46,872 nucleotides of DNA. Origin: Clostridia bacterium. Lineage in GTDB: Bacteria; Bacillota; Clostridia; Oscillospirales; CAG-272. The DNA lies in NCBI GenBank assembly GCA_017505785.1, contig JAFVOQ010000052.1, positions 1-46,872 of the forward strand. Reading direction: 5' to 3'. Under the pieces are notes generated by a model. That model was not told the origin of the DNA and did not search any database. It worked only from the letters and a program-made list of their open reading frames with translations. Each line of letters starts with the position of its first letter. The first letter of the stretch is position 1. Positions 7,994-16,400 of the stretch are shown one piece after another. The translations under genes were made by a program, and so were the position numbers.

Positions 7994-8875
7994 ATGAAAG
8001 TCACTTATATCAAAACGAATCTGCCAAGCATCATTAACGTTTCAAAGATTGTTACCATTCACTACGACGAATATGATAAAAATTTTGTGTTTGAGGGAGA
8101 GCAGCACGATTTTTGGGAGCTTGTATACATAGATAAAGGACAGGTTGAAATTTGCCGTGACGATACTGCGCTAACGCTCTCACAGGGGGAAATGATTTTT
8201 CACCGCCCTAACGAGTTCCATTCGATTCGGGCCTACAACTCCTCGCCAAACTTTTTTGTAATCTCCTTTGTTTGCTCCTCCCCTGCCATGCTTTATTTTG
8301 AGGGCTTTCATACCGTTTTGGATAAGGAGCTAAAGCCCTTTCTATCCTCAATTATGCACGAAGCGGAAAAAACCTTTGAGATTCCCAAAAATGATCCGTT
8401 CCTAAATAAGCTTTCTAAAAAAGAAAACGCCGCTATCGGCGGCGAGCAGCTTATAAAGCTGTATTTAGAGGAGCTATTGATCCTTCTTGTGCGCAATATC
8501 GTGGAGAAAAAGCAAGGCACGGTATTCCCCAGTAAGGAAAGCATGGAAAGCCACCTTGTCACAGATATAAAAAATTACATTGACGAAAAAATAAACGAGG
8601 TGTTTCGCATTGGTGAGCTTTGCAAAAGGATAGGCTACGGCAGAAGCTACCTCAGCCGCGTGTTTCACGAGCAAACCGGTCAAACACTCGCCATGTATGC
8701 AATGAAGGCAAAAATCAAAAAAGCCAAGCAGCTCATTCGTGAGGGAAATTTGAATTTTACACAGATCTCCGATTTCCTTGCCTTTGACAATCCGCAATAT
8801 TTCTCCCGCGTTTTTAAGCGCATTGTGGGCATGACACCAACCGAATTTAAGGCGTCGCTGCAATTTAAAGAATGA
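7994..8875 (+). CDS. AraC-family transcriptional regulator
   Basis: This 293-residue protein has an N-terminal cupin-like sensor region (FWELVYIDKGQVEI, then HRPNEFHSI) and a C-terminal double helix-turn-helix. The first helix pair includes RIGELCKRIGYGRSYLSRVF, and the second ends with the family signature FDNPQYFSRVFKRIVGMTP. Such proteins bind a sugar or related ligand and act on nearby promoters. It is divergent from the Gfo/Idh operon, which is therefore its likely target. The start at 7994 follows GAGGAT; an upstream in-frame ATG at 7919 has no ribosome site and would place the operator inside the coding region. Confidence 0.9.
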   Translation: MKVTYIKTNLPSIINVSKIVTIHYDEYDKNFVFEGEQHDFWELVYIDKGQVEICRDDTALTLSQGEMIFHRPNEFHSIRAYNSSPNFFVISFVCSSPAMLYFEGFHTVLDKELKPFLSSIMHEAEKTFEIPKNDPFLNKLSKKENAAIGGEQLIKLYLEELLILLVRNIVEKKQGTVFPSKESMESHLVTDIKNYIDEKINEVFRIGELCKRIGYGRSYLSRVFHEQTGQTLAMYAMKAKIKKAKQLIREGNLNFTQISDFLAFDNPQYFSRVFKRIVGMTPTEFKASLQFKE

Positions 8876-8980
8876 TATAATATGGTAAAAGCTTTTCCCG
8901 CCGTCGGGGTGAATTTTTGTTTGTAAAGACCTGTCGGGTTCTGCTCCCTTCGGCTATACCAAGTCTCTGACTTGGATAAA

Positions 8981-9022
8981 CAAAAACAGAACATTTGTCG
9001 GCAGACAAATGTTCTGTTTTTG
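8981..9022 (+). terminator. Strong bidirectional terminator after araC-type gene
   Basis: A 19-bp perfect stem (8981-8999 with 9004-9022) with a GGCA loop ends in a T run on the plus strand and an A/T run on the other side. Confidence 0.85.
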
Positions 9023-9132
9023 TTGGTGGAGCAATGCTCTCAATATCAGAACCAAGTCGCGCGATATCGGCTATTTCTTCGCTTGTCATGATTGTAATAG
9101 GTTCATTTTTGAACGTAGTCGTAATGATAATT

Positions 9133-9162
9133 TTAGACTAATTCACAATTTTATGATATAAT
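9133..9162 (+). promoter_or_regulatory. Promoter of the large sigma factor gene
   Basis: TTAGAC (9133-9138) and a consensus TATAAT (9157-9162) are 18 bases apart. The leader would be about 90 nt and includes small inverted repeats (ACACAA with TTGTGT; TGGGAACTCCCA). Confidence 0.5.
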
Positions 9163-9257
9163 TATTCCAAACCACACAACCTTTTGATTCTGATTTGTGT
9201 CTATAAGACAAGCGCTTAAAAATGGGAACTCCCAAATTCCAAGAAAGGAGAGTGCAT

Positions 9258-12200
9258 ATGTACTATCAAAACGAGTCGGACGAAACGTTGGTGATGCTTA
9301 CACTTGCAGGCGAGCAATCTGCATATGAAGTTTTAGTATTAAGATATCAAAAGGCAGTAATAGCTTCTGCGATTACTATTACTAAAAATCATTTTATGGC
9401 GGAAGATGCCGCGCAAGACGCCTTTGTTACGGCCTGGATGAAGCTGAATACCTTACAAGAACCTAAAAAGTATGGCTCTTGGGTATGTCGCATCGCCAAG
9501 AACTGTGCTTTGAATATGATAAGCCGATACCGCAGTTTCCTTCCGCTTGACTTAGTAGACAACTTAAATATTACCGACGACGGAGCACAAACCCCCGCAG
9601 AGCTTTATGCACTGTCCGAGGAACGAAACGAAGTAAACAAAAGCATTGAGATGCTGCCGAAAAAGGTGCGGCAGATTATAGAGCTGCACTATTTTGACAA
9701 TCTTTCTATTGCGGAAATCGCAGATCGGATGCGTATTTCACAAGGAACTGTCAAAAGGCAGCTTCACGATGGACGAAAACGAATCAGAAAGGAACTTTGC
9801 GCTATGAATGAAAAGTATAGTGATACACTTGTTGAGCGTGTCATGAAGAAGGTTGAAGAACTAAAATTATGGCAGGTAAAAAACAATAAGAGTGGTTTTG
9901 AAAAGACATATGCGCAGGTACTTCGCGAGGTAGAGAATCTTCCTGAATGTACCAAAAAGCAGCACGCCCTTGCGGATGTGTTAATGCGCGGTTGGTGGTG
10001 GCTTCCCGGCAAAAAGAACGATGCGTTATTTGCTCGTATTGCCGATGCCGCTATGAAAGGTAAAAACGAGGAGGTTATGGCCTTTATCGTGGCTCGCGAG
10101 GATTCCAAAGTATATGGTGGAGCCCGTATTGATTTTATTCGCGACAAACAAATTCCTCGTCTTGAAAAAGCGGGGTTGGTTAAGGCTCTTGGACGCGAGT
10201 GGTTTTGGCTTGGCTATAATCTGTTCAGGGAAAACAAAGTAGAGGAAGCTCAAGCTGCGTACAACAAGGTGGAAGATACACTCTCTTTGGGAGATGCTTA
10301 CCGTGTACTTGTACCTCTTGCTCGCAAAATGGAAGAAAAATTGGCAACGCGATATAAAGAAACAGTAAAGGAACGCTATGTGATTGGCGGTACTGCTGAA
10401 GAATATCGAATAATAGAAGGTAAGGTTCGCTATTGGGCAGAAGATGGTTTCAAAGAGGGCTATCTTGGCTCAATAGATGGGAAAAGTTCGCGCATCTTGC
10501 GTAATGCTTCGAGTTGTGACGGATATTTCTTTGCCGATATCTCTCTCGGTGAATCTTACGTAGGATCTGATGGAACAAAGCTTACCTACGTTTCAGATGA
10601 TGAATTGGTAGATACTCCTGCAGGTACGTTCGATAACTGCAAGTTGTGGGAAGTCCGACGTCTTACCGACACGCAAAAGATCGTATGCAGAACATTCTAT
10701 AAGGATGGCATCGGTATTGTTCGTCAGGATCATATTACCGACGCAACGACAGATACCCACGTGCTTAACACCTATGAGATAAAGGGCGGCAGCGGAGTAC
10801 TCCCTCTATTCTTGGGTAACACATGGGAATACACTGCCACTTATTCTCCCGATGCGATTCTGCAGGATCTGAAAATTACGGTTTCTTATGCGGATGATGA
10901 CCGTATCCTTGTTTCTTATTGGGAAAACACCGAAAGAATAGGTTATGATAATAATTCTTGGGTTGATAAGGTGCAGGAGATAGCCAATGAATATTACCAC
11001 ACAGAAAAAAATGGCAAAGAAAGTATATGCGACATCATTCCCGCCGTTGAACGTGCAGAACAACTTGCTATAACTCCTATGGAAAAAGCGCACACAAAGG
11101 CTGCTGCGTCGGTAGCAAGAAGAATACTCGCTACTGATACAACTTTCAACCCAAATTATACTGCTACAGGACATTGGAACTTCTTTGGTAGAGAATATAT
11201 CCAAAAGAAAGCAGATTCATTGTATTTAACCGAGTATAATTGGCGTTGGTCGTTTGAGTGGAAAAACACAGGAGGCATGGGTGCCGCGGAAACACCTCTT
11301 CTTTATAACGATGTATTGGGAATTTTGCAAGATGCAACGAACTGCATTTGGTCAGATGAGTGGTGTATTGGTGTATCGCCCATTGTTGAATACACAAAAT
11401 GGGACAGAACTGTTAGGACACAGATTACATGCGAGGACGGAGGAACAATTACCACGAAAGCCGGCACCTTTGAGAACTGCTTCAAACTCTGCCTTGATAT
11501 CGGGGGCATGGAGAACGGAGTGTCTTATCGCGGTGGCAAAAAGGTATATTATTTTGCCGAAGGAATTGGTATTGTTCGTACTGAGAATGAATTTTGTGGT
11601 GGTGCAAGAAAAGCTATATATGAACTGACTTCTTATGAAGGTGTAGGCGAAGGATTTATGCCTCTTGCCGACGGTATTGTGCGCCGATATGACGCGCTTA
11701 ATCTGACCGATGGCTTTGTCGGTGCGGTAGAATATACCTATGTTGCTGATGAGGACGGAGATATTGTTGTGTTTACCGATCGCACGGGTATCCGTGAGCT
11801 TCCGCCTCCGATAACACAGTACAGTGCTGTTTTTGGCGAGCAGGTAGAGCAGAAGCTTTGGGATGAAGGAAAGTGGCAGGATGGGCATATGAAATACGCC
11901 GTCAATAATTTCCACCTTATTCTCCATATGCTTGCAAGACCGAGCCGTAATCGAAAAAATGCAAAGCGTTCGGTAGAGATAAACGGCTTTTATATGAAGA
12001 TTATGGAAGCGCTCGGAGAGAACGGAGAGGTTCCGCCTGCATGGTATAGGCTGTATGCGTGGACCGCCCTTGTTAGATCAGCCGCCCTGTTTGGCTATGG
12101 CAAAAAGGAAGAGGGATACGAGTCCCTCGAGCTTGCCGTAAAATATTGCGAAAAGAGCTCTCATTTCACAAAGGGCGACCTTCTCGATACAGGCAATACA

Positions 12201-12422
12201 GAGCTGCTCGGCGGTGTGAAATACGAATGTGACAGCGGAGTTATCGTTCTCGCCGACGGCTCTAAAGATCCGATATCCTATGACTATCGAATGGAGTTTA
12301 CAGGTAGTAATCTTTATCATTGCATTACTGCCCGAAAGGGTTGGGAATGGTTCAATTCCGTTCGCAATGAGGATCGCTTCAAGGAATATATTGAGCGAGC
12401 TAAAAAGATGGCAAATAAATAA
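9258..12422 (+). CDS. ECF-type sigma factor fused to a ~880-residue C-terminal domain
   Basis: This 1054-residue protein opens with a compact sigma-70 family ECF factor. Region 2 is at about residues 8-75, with AEDAAQDAFVTAWMKL and SWVCRIAKNCALN as the core-binding and -10 helices. Region 4 is at about 115-170, with IIELHYFDNLSIAEIADRM and ISQGTVKRQLHDGRKRI as the -35 helix-turn-helix. The remaining 880 residues contain two similar units: TPAGTFDNC near 451 followed by KDGIGIVRQD near 484, and TKAGTFENC near 731 followed by AEGIGIVRTE near 768. Each unit leads into a PLF/MPL stretch. No membrane segment or signal peptide is evident, so it is probably cytoplasmic. AAAGGAG fixes the start at 9258. 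No anti-sigma gene is adjacent, which suggests that the extension regulates the sigma part. Composition looks more AT-rich than the neighbours. Confidence 0.85.
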   Translation: MYYQNESDETLVMLTLAGEQSAYEVLVLRYQKAVIASAITITKNHFMAEDAAQDAFVTAWMKLNTLQEPKKYGSWVCRIAKNCALNMISRYRSFLPLDLVDNLNITDDGAQTPAELYALSEERNEVNKSIEMLPKKVRQIIELHYFDNLSIAEIADRMRISQGTVKRQLHDGRKRIRKELCAMNEKYSDTLVERVMKKVEELKLWQVKNNKSGFEKTYAQVLREVENLPECTKKQHALADVLMRGWWWLPGKKNDALFARIADAAMKGKNEEVMAFIVAREDSKVYGGARIDFIRDKQIPRLEKAGLVKALGREWFWLGYNLFRENKVEEAQAAYNKVEDTLSLGDAYRVLVPLARKMEEKLATRYKETVKERYVIGGTAEEYRIIEGKVRYWAEDGFKEGYLGSIDGKSSRILRNASSCDGYFFADISLGESYVGSDGTKLTYVSDDELVDTPAGTFDNCKLWEVRRLTDTQKIVCRTFYKDGIGIVRQDHITDATTDTHVLNTYEIKGGSGVLPLFLGNTWEYTATYSPDAILQDLKITVSYADDDRILVSYWENTERIGYDNNSWVDKVQEIANEYYHTEKNGKESICDIIPAVERAEQLAITPMEKAHTKAAASVARRILATDTTFNPNYTATGHWNFFGREYIQKKADSLYLTEYNWRWSFEWKNTGGMGAAETPLLYNDVLGILQDATNCIWSDEWCIGVSPIVEYTKWDRTVRTQITCEDGGTITTKAGTFENCFKLCLDIGGMENGVSYRGGKKVYYFAEGIGIVRTENEFCGGARKAIYELTSYEGVGEGFMPLADGIVRRYDALNLTDGFVGAVEYTYVADEDGDIVVFTDRTGIRELPPPITQYSAVFGEQVEQKLWDEGKWQDGHMKYAVNNFHLILHMLARPSRNRKNAKRSVEINGFYMKIMEALGENGEVPPAWYRLYAWTALVRSAALFGYGKKEEGYESLELAVKYCEKSSHFTKGDLLDTGNTELLGGVKYECDSGVIVLADGSKDPISYDYRMEFTGSNLYHCITARKGWEWFNSVRNEDRFKEYIERAKKMANK

Positions 12423-12430
12423 TAACAAAG

Positions 12431-12464
12431 CCGCCGAGAGTAACCATTGGGTTGCTCTCGGCGG
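12431..12464 (+). terminator. Hairpin after the sigma factor gene
   Basis: A 14-bp stem (CCGCCGAGAGTAAC with GTTGCTCTCGGCGG, one G-T pair) has a 6-nt loop and starts a few bases after the stop codon. The T run is poor, so termination strength is uncertain. Confidence 0.55.
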
Positions 12465-12645
12465 TAAATACTAAAACGCATAATTAAACTGAAAAACAAA
12501 TCCGAACAGTTCCGTCGTAATGAAACAGTTCGGATTTGCTTGTTTTGGTGAAAATATGAGGGACAAAGTCGAACACCGCCGTCGTGGTGTGAAGCTTGGC
12601 ACAGCACCGAACTCCCCCGATGATTGGGGGGCGGCAACTTGCCGC

Positions 12646-12662
12646 TGGTGGATCCGAGGAGA
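12646..12662 (-). repeat. Direct-repeat copy of the ssrA 3' end (possible att scar)
   Basis: TGGTGGATCCGAGGAGA occurs here and again at 12806-12822 as the 3' terminus of tmRNA, 160 bp apart and in the same orientation. After one extra base, ATCGA also matches. Integrative elements that use ssrA regenerate the 3' end and leave such copies. Confidence 0.5.
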
Positions 12663-12766
12663 GATCGATTCATTTGCCGCTTGGCGGCAAATGGCAAGGT
12701 GCGCTTTTGAACTTCTAAATTCATTATTTATCTGCACCTTGCAGAGTTCGATCCTTGCCCTCGAAG

Positions 12767-12811
12767 CCACCAATAAAAAAACACCCGCGAGGGGTGCTTT
12801 TTTATTGGTGG
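12767..12811 (-). terminator. tmRNA terminator nested in a larger palindrome
   Basis: An inner GC hairpin (12782-12786 with 12792-12796) is flanked by a 14-bp perfect inverted repeat CCACCAATAAAAAA (12767-12780) and its complement (12798-12811). The T run follows on the minus strand, just past the mature tmRNA CCA end. Confidence 0.8.
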
Positions 12812-13173
12812 ATCCGAGGAGAATCGAACTCCTGTCCGAAAACCCATTCACAGGACCTTCTTCGTGGGTAGTCTATGATTTAAAATTCCCTCCGGGTGTC
12901 GGTCACAGACAATCTACACCCATTGGTAGCCCTTTTTTGCATGATCGGTACAAGTGCGAACTCCCGATGCATGTTCACCACTGCATGACGCTCCGGCCGA
13001 GGCCGTGGTACTCCTCGGGGAACGGGCGGCTAAAGAGCCGCGGCACTGCCTAATTAGGCAGCCAGTGCGACGTTTTCGTCAGCGTTTAATTTTAATTTTG
13101 AGCCTTTTTCGTGATTGCTCGGCACGCCACGCTTATCCTGCTGCAGAATCCCCGTCGAAACCTTTACGGACCC
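12806..13173 (-). ncRNA. ssrA: Transfer-messenger RNA (tmRNA)
   Basis: The RNA rescues stalled ribosomes together with SmpB, acting as alanyl-tRNA and then as a short mRNA. The 5' end GGGTCCG pairs with CGGATCC before the encoded CCA at the 3' end, and GGACAGGAGTTCGATTCTCC near the 3' end is the T arm. The minus-strand frame ending at the TAA at 13054-13056 encodes a tag finishing NADENVALAA; the resume codon is not certain, with up to KLKLNADENVALAA possible. Several pseudoknot-forming palindromes lie between the tag and the T arm. The 368-nt length is usual for bacterial one-piece tmRNA. A consensus promoter lies upstream, and smpB is about 4.2 kb away on the same strand. Confidence 0.96.
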
Positions 13174-13189
13174 ATATTCAGCAATATAT

Positions 13190-13218
13190 ATTATATTCAT
13201 TTTTAAGATGTTTGTCAA
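13190..13218 (-). promoter_or_regulatory. ssrA promoter
   Basis: TTGACA (13213-13218) and TATAAT (13190-13195) are exact consensus hexamers with a 17-base spacer on the minus strand. Transcription would start about 10 nt before the mature tmRNA 5' end, leaving a short leader for RNase P to remove. Confidence 0.9.
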
Positions 13219-13457
13219 GGGGCTGTCGCAAATGCCAAGGCATTTGGTCGACAAGCCCCTATGGTTTTTGTTTGGCGGCTAAACACCGCCATTTTCACCC
13301 GCTAAACGGGTGAAAAGTGCAAACCGTGAGAATGATGTATCATTCTCACATGAAGAATTGCAACTGCAATTCTTCAGATTCCCGGCGTCAAAAAGCCTAC
13401 CTTCGCCTTTTTGACGTGAAGAGGCTGTCGCAAATTTGCAATTTGCGACAGCCTCTT
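13218..13457. repeat. Array of seven consecutive hairpins flanked by inverted repeats
   Basis: Seven hairpins follow each other almost without spacers: 13219-13259, 13273-13291, 13292-13316, 13326-13349, 13351-13376, 13386-13416 and 13419-13457. The outer ends carry the same 13 bases in opposite orientation, GGCTGTCGCAAAT at 13221-13233 and its complement at 13441-13453. This is the structure of a small non-autonomous palindromic element. The last hairpin has a T-rich run on its plus-strand side and could also stop transcription. No coding capacity is seen. Confidence 0.7.
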
Positions 13458-13464
13458 CCCCTTT

Positions 13465-16400
13465 TTAAGGAACAAGACTAAAAACATCCAGTTTTAGCAT
13501 TCCATTGATAAAATCAACAACATTATACGTGCGCCAGCCCGGCATTTTCACATCAAAGAAGAGTGCTTGCGCCGTGCCAACCTCAAGCACACCCGCCGTA
13601 ACGAGTGCATCTACCGTACATTCCTGTATTGCTTTATCAAGCTCACTGATCTTGGTGTCACCGCTGATTGCTTTCAGAATACCCGTTCTTTCACTATCGT
13701 TCCACAGATCGGCAACCGTCATATTGTTAATATTATCGGAAAGTGTTGAAAGGTCGGATTTGGCAAGCACTGAAACTGCGCCCTTAACGGCAGTGCCGTT
13801 TCCGTCATACCAAACGCCGTCTTCTTCGGTAAGCTCCAGCATGGTACCGATCTTCACAGTCTTCACATCACTTTCAAGACCACCGATCTTGGTATCGGCA
13901 AGTGCTCCGATAAGACCTGTAACGGGGGCATCCATATCCGCCACGGTATTCCCCGCACTGTCGGTCTTTGTCTTGTACCATTTGCCCTCAACATTCTTAA
14001 AGCCAAGGCTTTCGCCAAGCTTAGCTTGCTGCATGGCAGCTGCTACCTTATCGCTATTGCCAAGATCGGAAATAGGCAAATCTGCCAATACAAGGTTAAG
14101 ACCTGTGACAGGCTTCTCCTTTTCATACCACGTGTCGCCTTCGCCGTCATCATCGGTATCCTTGTAGGTATATCCGAGCAGATCACCGATCTGCATATCT
14201 TCAAGCTCTGCTTGCGCGTTTCCAAGGTGAATGCCAGCCAGCGAAGCGGTGATTCCGGCGGGCTCGGTTGTCATTTCCTTATCCTTATACCATTTCCCGG
14301 TATTGGCATCACAGTAGAAGCCAAAGGCGTAGCCAAGGGGCATTTCGTTGATCTTTCCTTCTATATCGCCAACAGTGGTTTCCATTAAATACGACATCAC
14401 GCCCGAAACAGGCTGCCCGTTACTGTTTTGCCACTGCCCCTCAACCTTCTTGTAATTCAGCACCTCAAAAAGCTGTACCTCGCCAAGCTTATCTGCAACT
14501 GCGGAGGAATTTCTCAGCTGTGCCACGGTAAGATCGGCCATTTTTGCCATAATACCGGTTGCGGGCTCATCCCCGTTATACCAAGCATCGGGCGTGCCGT
14601 CACCGTTGGTATCGGTATAGATGTAACCGATTGCATCACCAAGAGCGATTCCCTCAATGGTGGCGGAATCGATCTCGTTTAAGGGCTTATCTGCCAAAAC
14701 CTTTAAAACGCCTGTAAGCTTTGTATCGTTGCTATCGTCGCCGTCATCACTGTAAGCGGAATACCACGTGCCGTCAACCAGTTGGTACCCCATAGCATCC
14801 GCCAAGGAGATCTCGCGCAACTTTGCAGCAAGCGCATCGCCATCCGAAAGATTACCAAGCGTTAGGTCTGCCAAGCTTGCCGTGATACCTACAGCAGGCT
14901 CTTCTCCGTTGTACCACGTATCGGGCGTGCCGTTTTCATCGGTATCCTCATGGGTATAGCCAAGCACCTCGCCAAAGGCGATGACATCAAGCGTTTGACT
15001 GTTCAGCTCGTTAATGCGCTTATCTGCAAGCACAGCAAGCACACCTGTAACTGCCACATCATTGGCGGGGTCGCCGTCATCGGTATAGGCAGAATACCAT
15101 ACACCGTCATGCTCGGTGTAATCAAGCGCTTCTGCCAAGGTCATGTTCCGTACGGTATCCTCAAAGTTTACCTTACCGTCAAGCACATCGGAAAGCGGCA
15201 GATTGGCAAGCTCAAGCATGGTACCCGACACGGGCGTAAGTGTGCCCGTTGTGCCGTCTTTCTCAAAAAAGGCATATTGATCATAGGAGCTTGCATCATC
15301 GGGATCGGCAGGAACGCTAACATCACCGCGCTCGTAACCCATGGCATCGCCCATGCGAAGCTCTGCAAAAACACCCGTGAGGCTAAACTCGCCATTCATA
15401 ATATCGGCAAGGGGAACGTCTGCAATGCTGTTTTGCACTGCACCAACATATTGCAGTGTAATTTCAGTCCCAACAACGACCTCACGGTACCAACGGCCGT
15501 CATTACCCAATGTATAGCTCTGCACATCGCCAAGGGTAAGATCGCCCATTGCGCCCACCAGATCAAGCTCACCGTTCAAAATAGCAGATACCGAAACATC
15601 GGCAATGGCGGCAAGCACAGGGCTGATCTCTTCCTCAACACCTGCTGTGATCTTGACCCACTTATGCCCGATCACAGCACCTGTATCGGCATCTGTGATC
15701 TCGCGGTAGGTATAGCCCTGCATATCGCCAAGATAAAGCGAGCCAAGGGTTTTATTGATATCCATTTTACCGTTGAGAAGATCGGTTATGGCGATATTGG
15801 CAAGCTCCTGCTGCATTTTACCAAGCACGGAGCCGTCCTTTAGCCACTGGTAGCCAACAACTACAAGCTCCTCGCTATCGGGTAGCGGTTCTGTGATCGC
15901 ATCGCCGCGCGTGTAGCCGCTTTGCAGATCGCCAAAATACACATCCTCAAAGCTTTCATCGAGCGAGAGTGTGCCGCCAAGCACATCGGAAAGTGCAATA
16001 TCCGCCAAAACAGCATTCATTTTGGTAGCCGCGACATCATCTGCGGCATCACCGTTATCTGTATATTCCTGATACCACGTACCGTTTACGTAGGTATAGC
16101 CAAGCACGTCACCAAGATGAAGCGCACTTGTTAGCGCGTTCAGATCAAAATGATAGCGGCCTGTTTGACCGTCGGGCAAAATAACGTCCTTGATGTAAAG
16201 TCCCTCGCACATTTTCTCAAGCAGTGCGCCGCTGATGATGCCGCCAAGCAAGGGGCGGATCTCCTGTGTGCCGATGTCGGTAGCAAAAACGCCAAGCAGA
16301 TCACCGTTTTGCGTGGCTGCCTCAAGGACTCTGCCAAGATCAAGCGTTGCCATAACCTCCTGCAGGGTGGGATTTTCCGCATCGACATACGTAACATCAC

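Larger units (their letters stand above)
8876..9257. other. Intergenic stretch with terminator, short palindromes and sigma-gene leader
   Basis: The stretch holds a short palindrome CCAAGTC-tct-GACTTGG (8959-8975), the strong terminator at 8981-9022, and the promoter and leader of the next gene. On the minus strand an open frame of about 74 codons crosses it, but it has no ribosome site and runs through the terminator, so it is more likely a chance frame or a decayed fragment than a gene. Confidence 0.6.
12423..12805. repeat. Palindrome-rich spacer with a stray copy of the ssrA 3' end
   Basis: No gene is supported here. There are hairpins at 12431-12464 (weak terminator of the sigma gene) and 12497-12538, GCGGCAA-CTTGCCGC near 12631-12645, CATTTGCCGC with GCGGCAAATG near 12670-12693, and GCAAGGTGC paired with GCACCTTGC around 12694-12742. 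The first 17 bases of the tmRNA 3' end reappear at 12646-12662. A TTCGATCC...CCACCA segment at 12745-12772 looks like the last part of a tRNA but has no tRNA body. Confidence 0.65.

Noticed and set aside
8865..9089. 74-codon minus-strand open frame
   Set aside because: No ribosome site, it crosses a 19-bp terminator stem and overlaps the end of the AraC gene.
12738..12772. tRNA-like 3' end (TTCGATCC ... CCACCA)
   Set aside because: There is no acceptor 5' arm, D arm or anticodon arm upstream, and the T stem does not pair well; the CCACCA is also explained as an arm of the tmRNA terminator palindrome.
12520..13053. 177-codon plus-strand open frame across the ssrA region
   Set aside because: It is antisense to tmRNA and reads through several hairpins; there is no ribosome site and its end is the well-known false frame opposite the tmRNA T arm.
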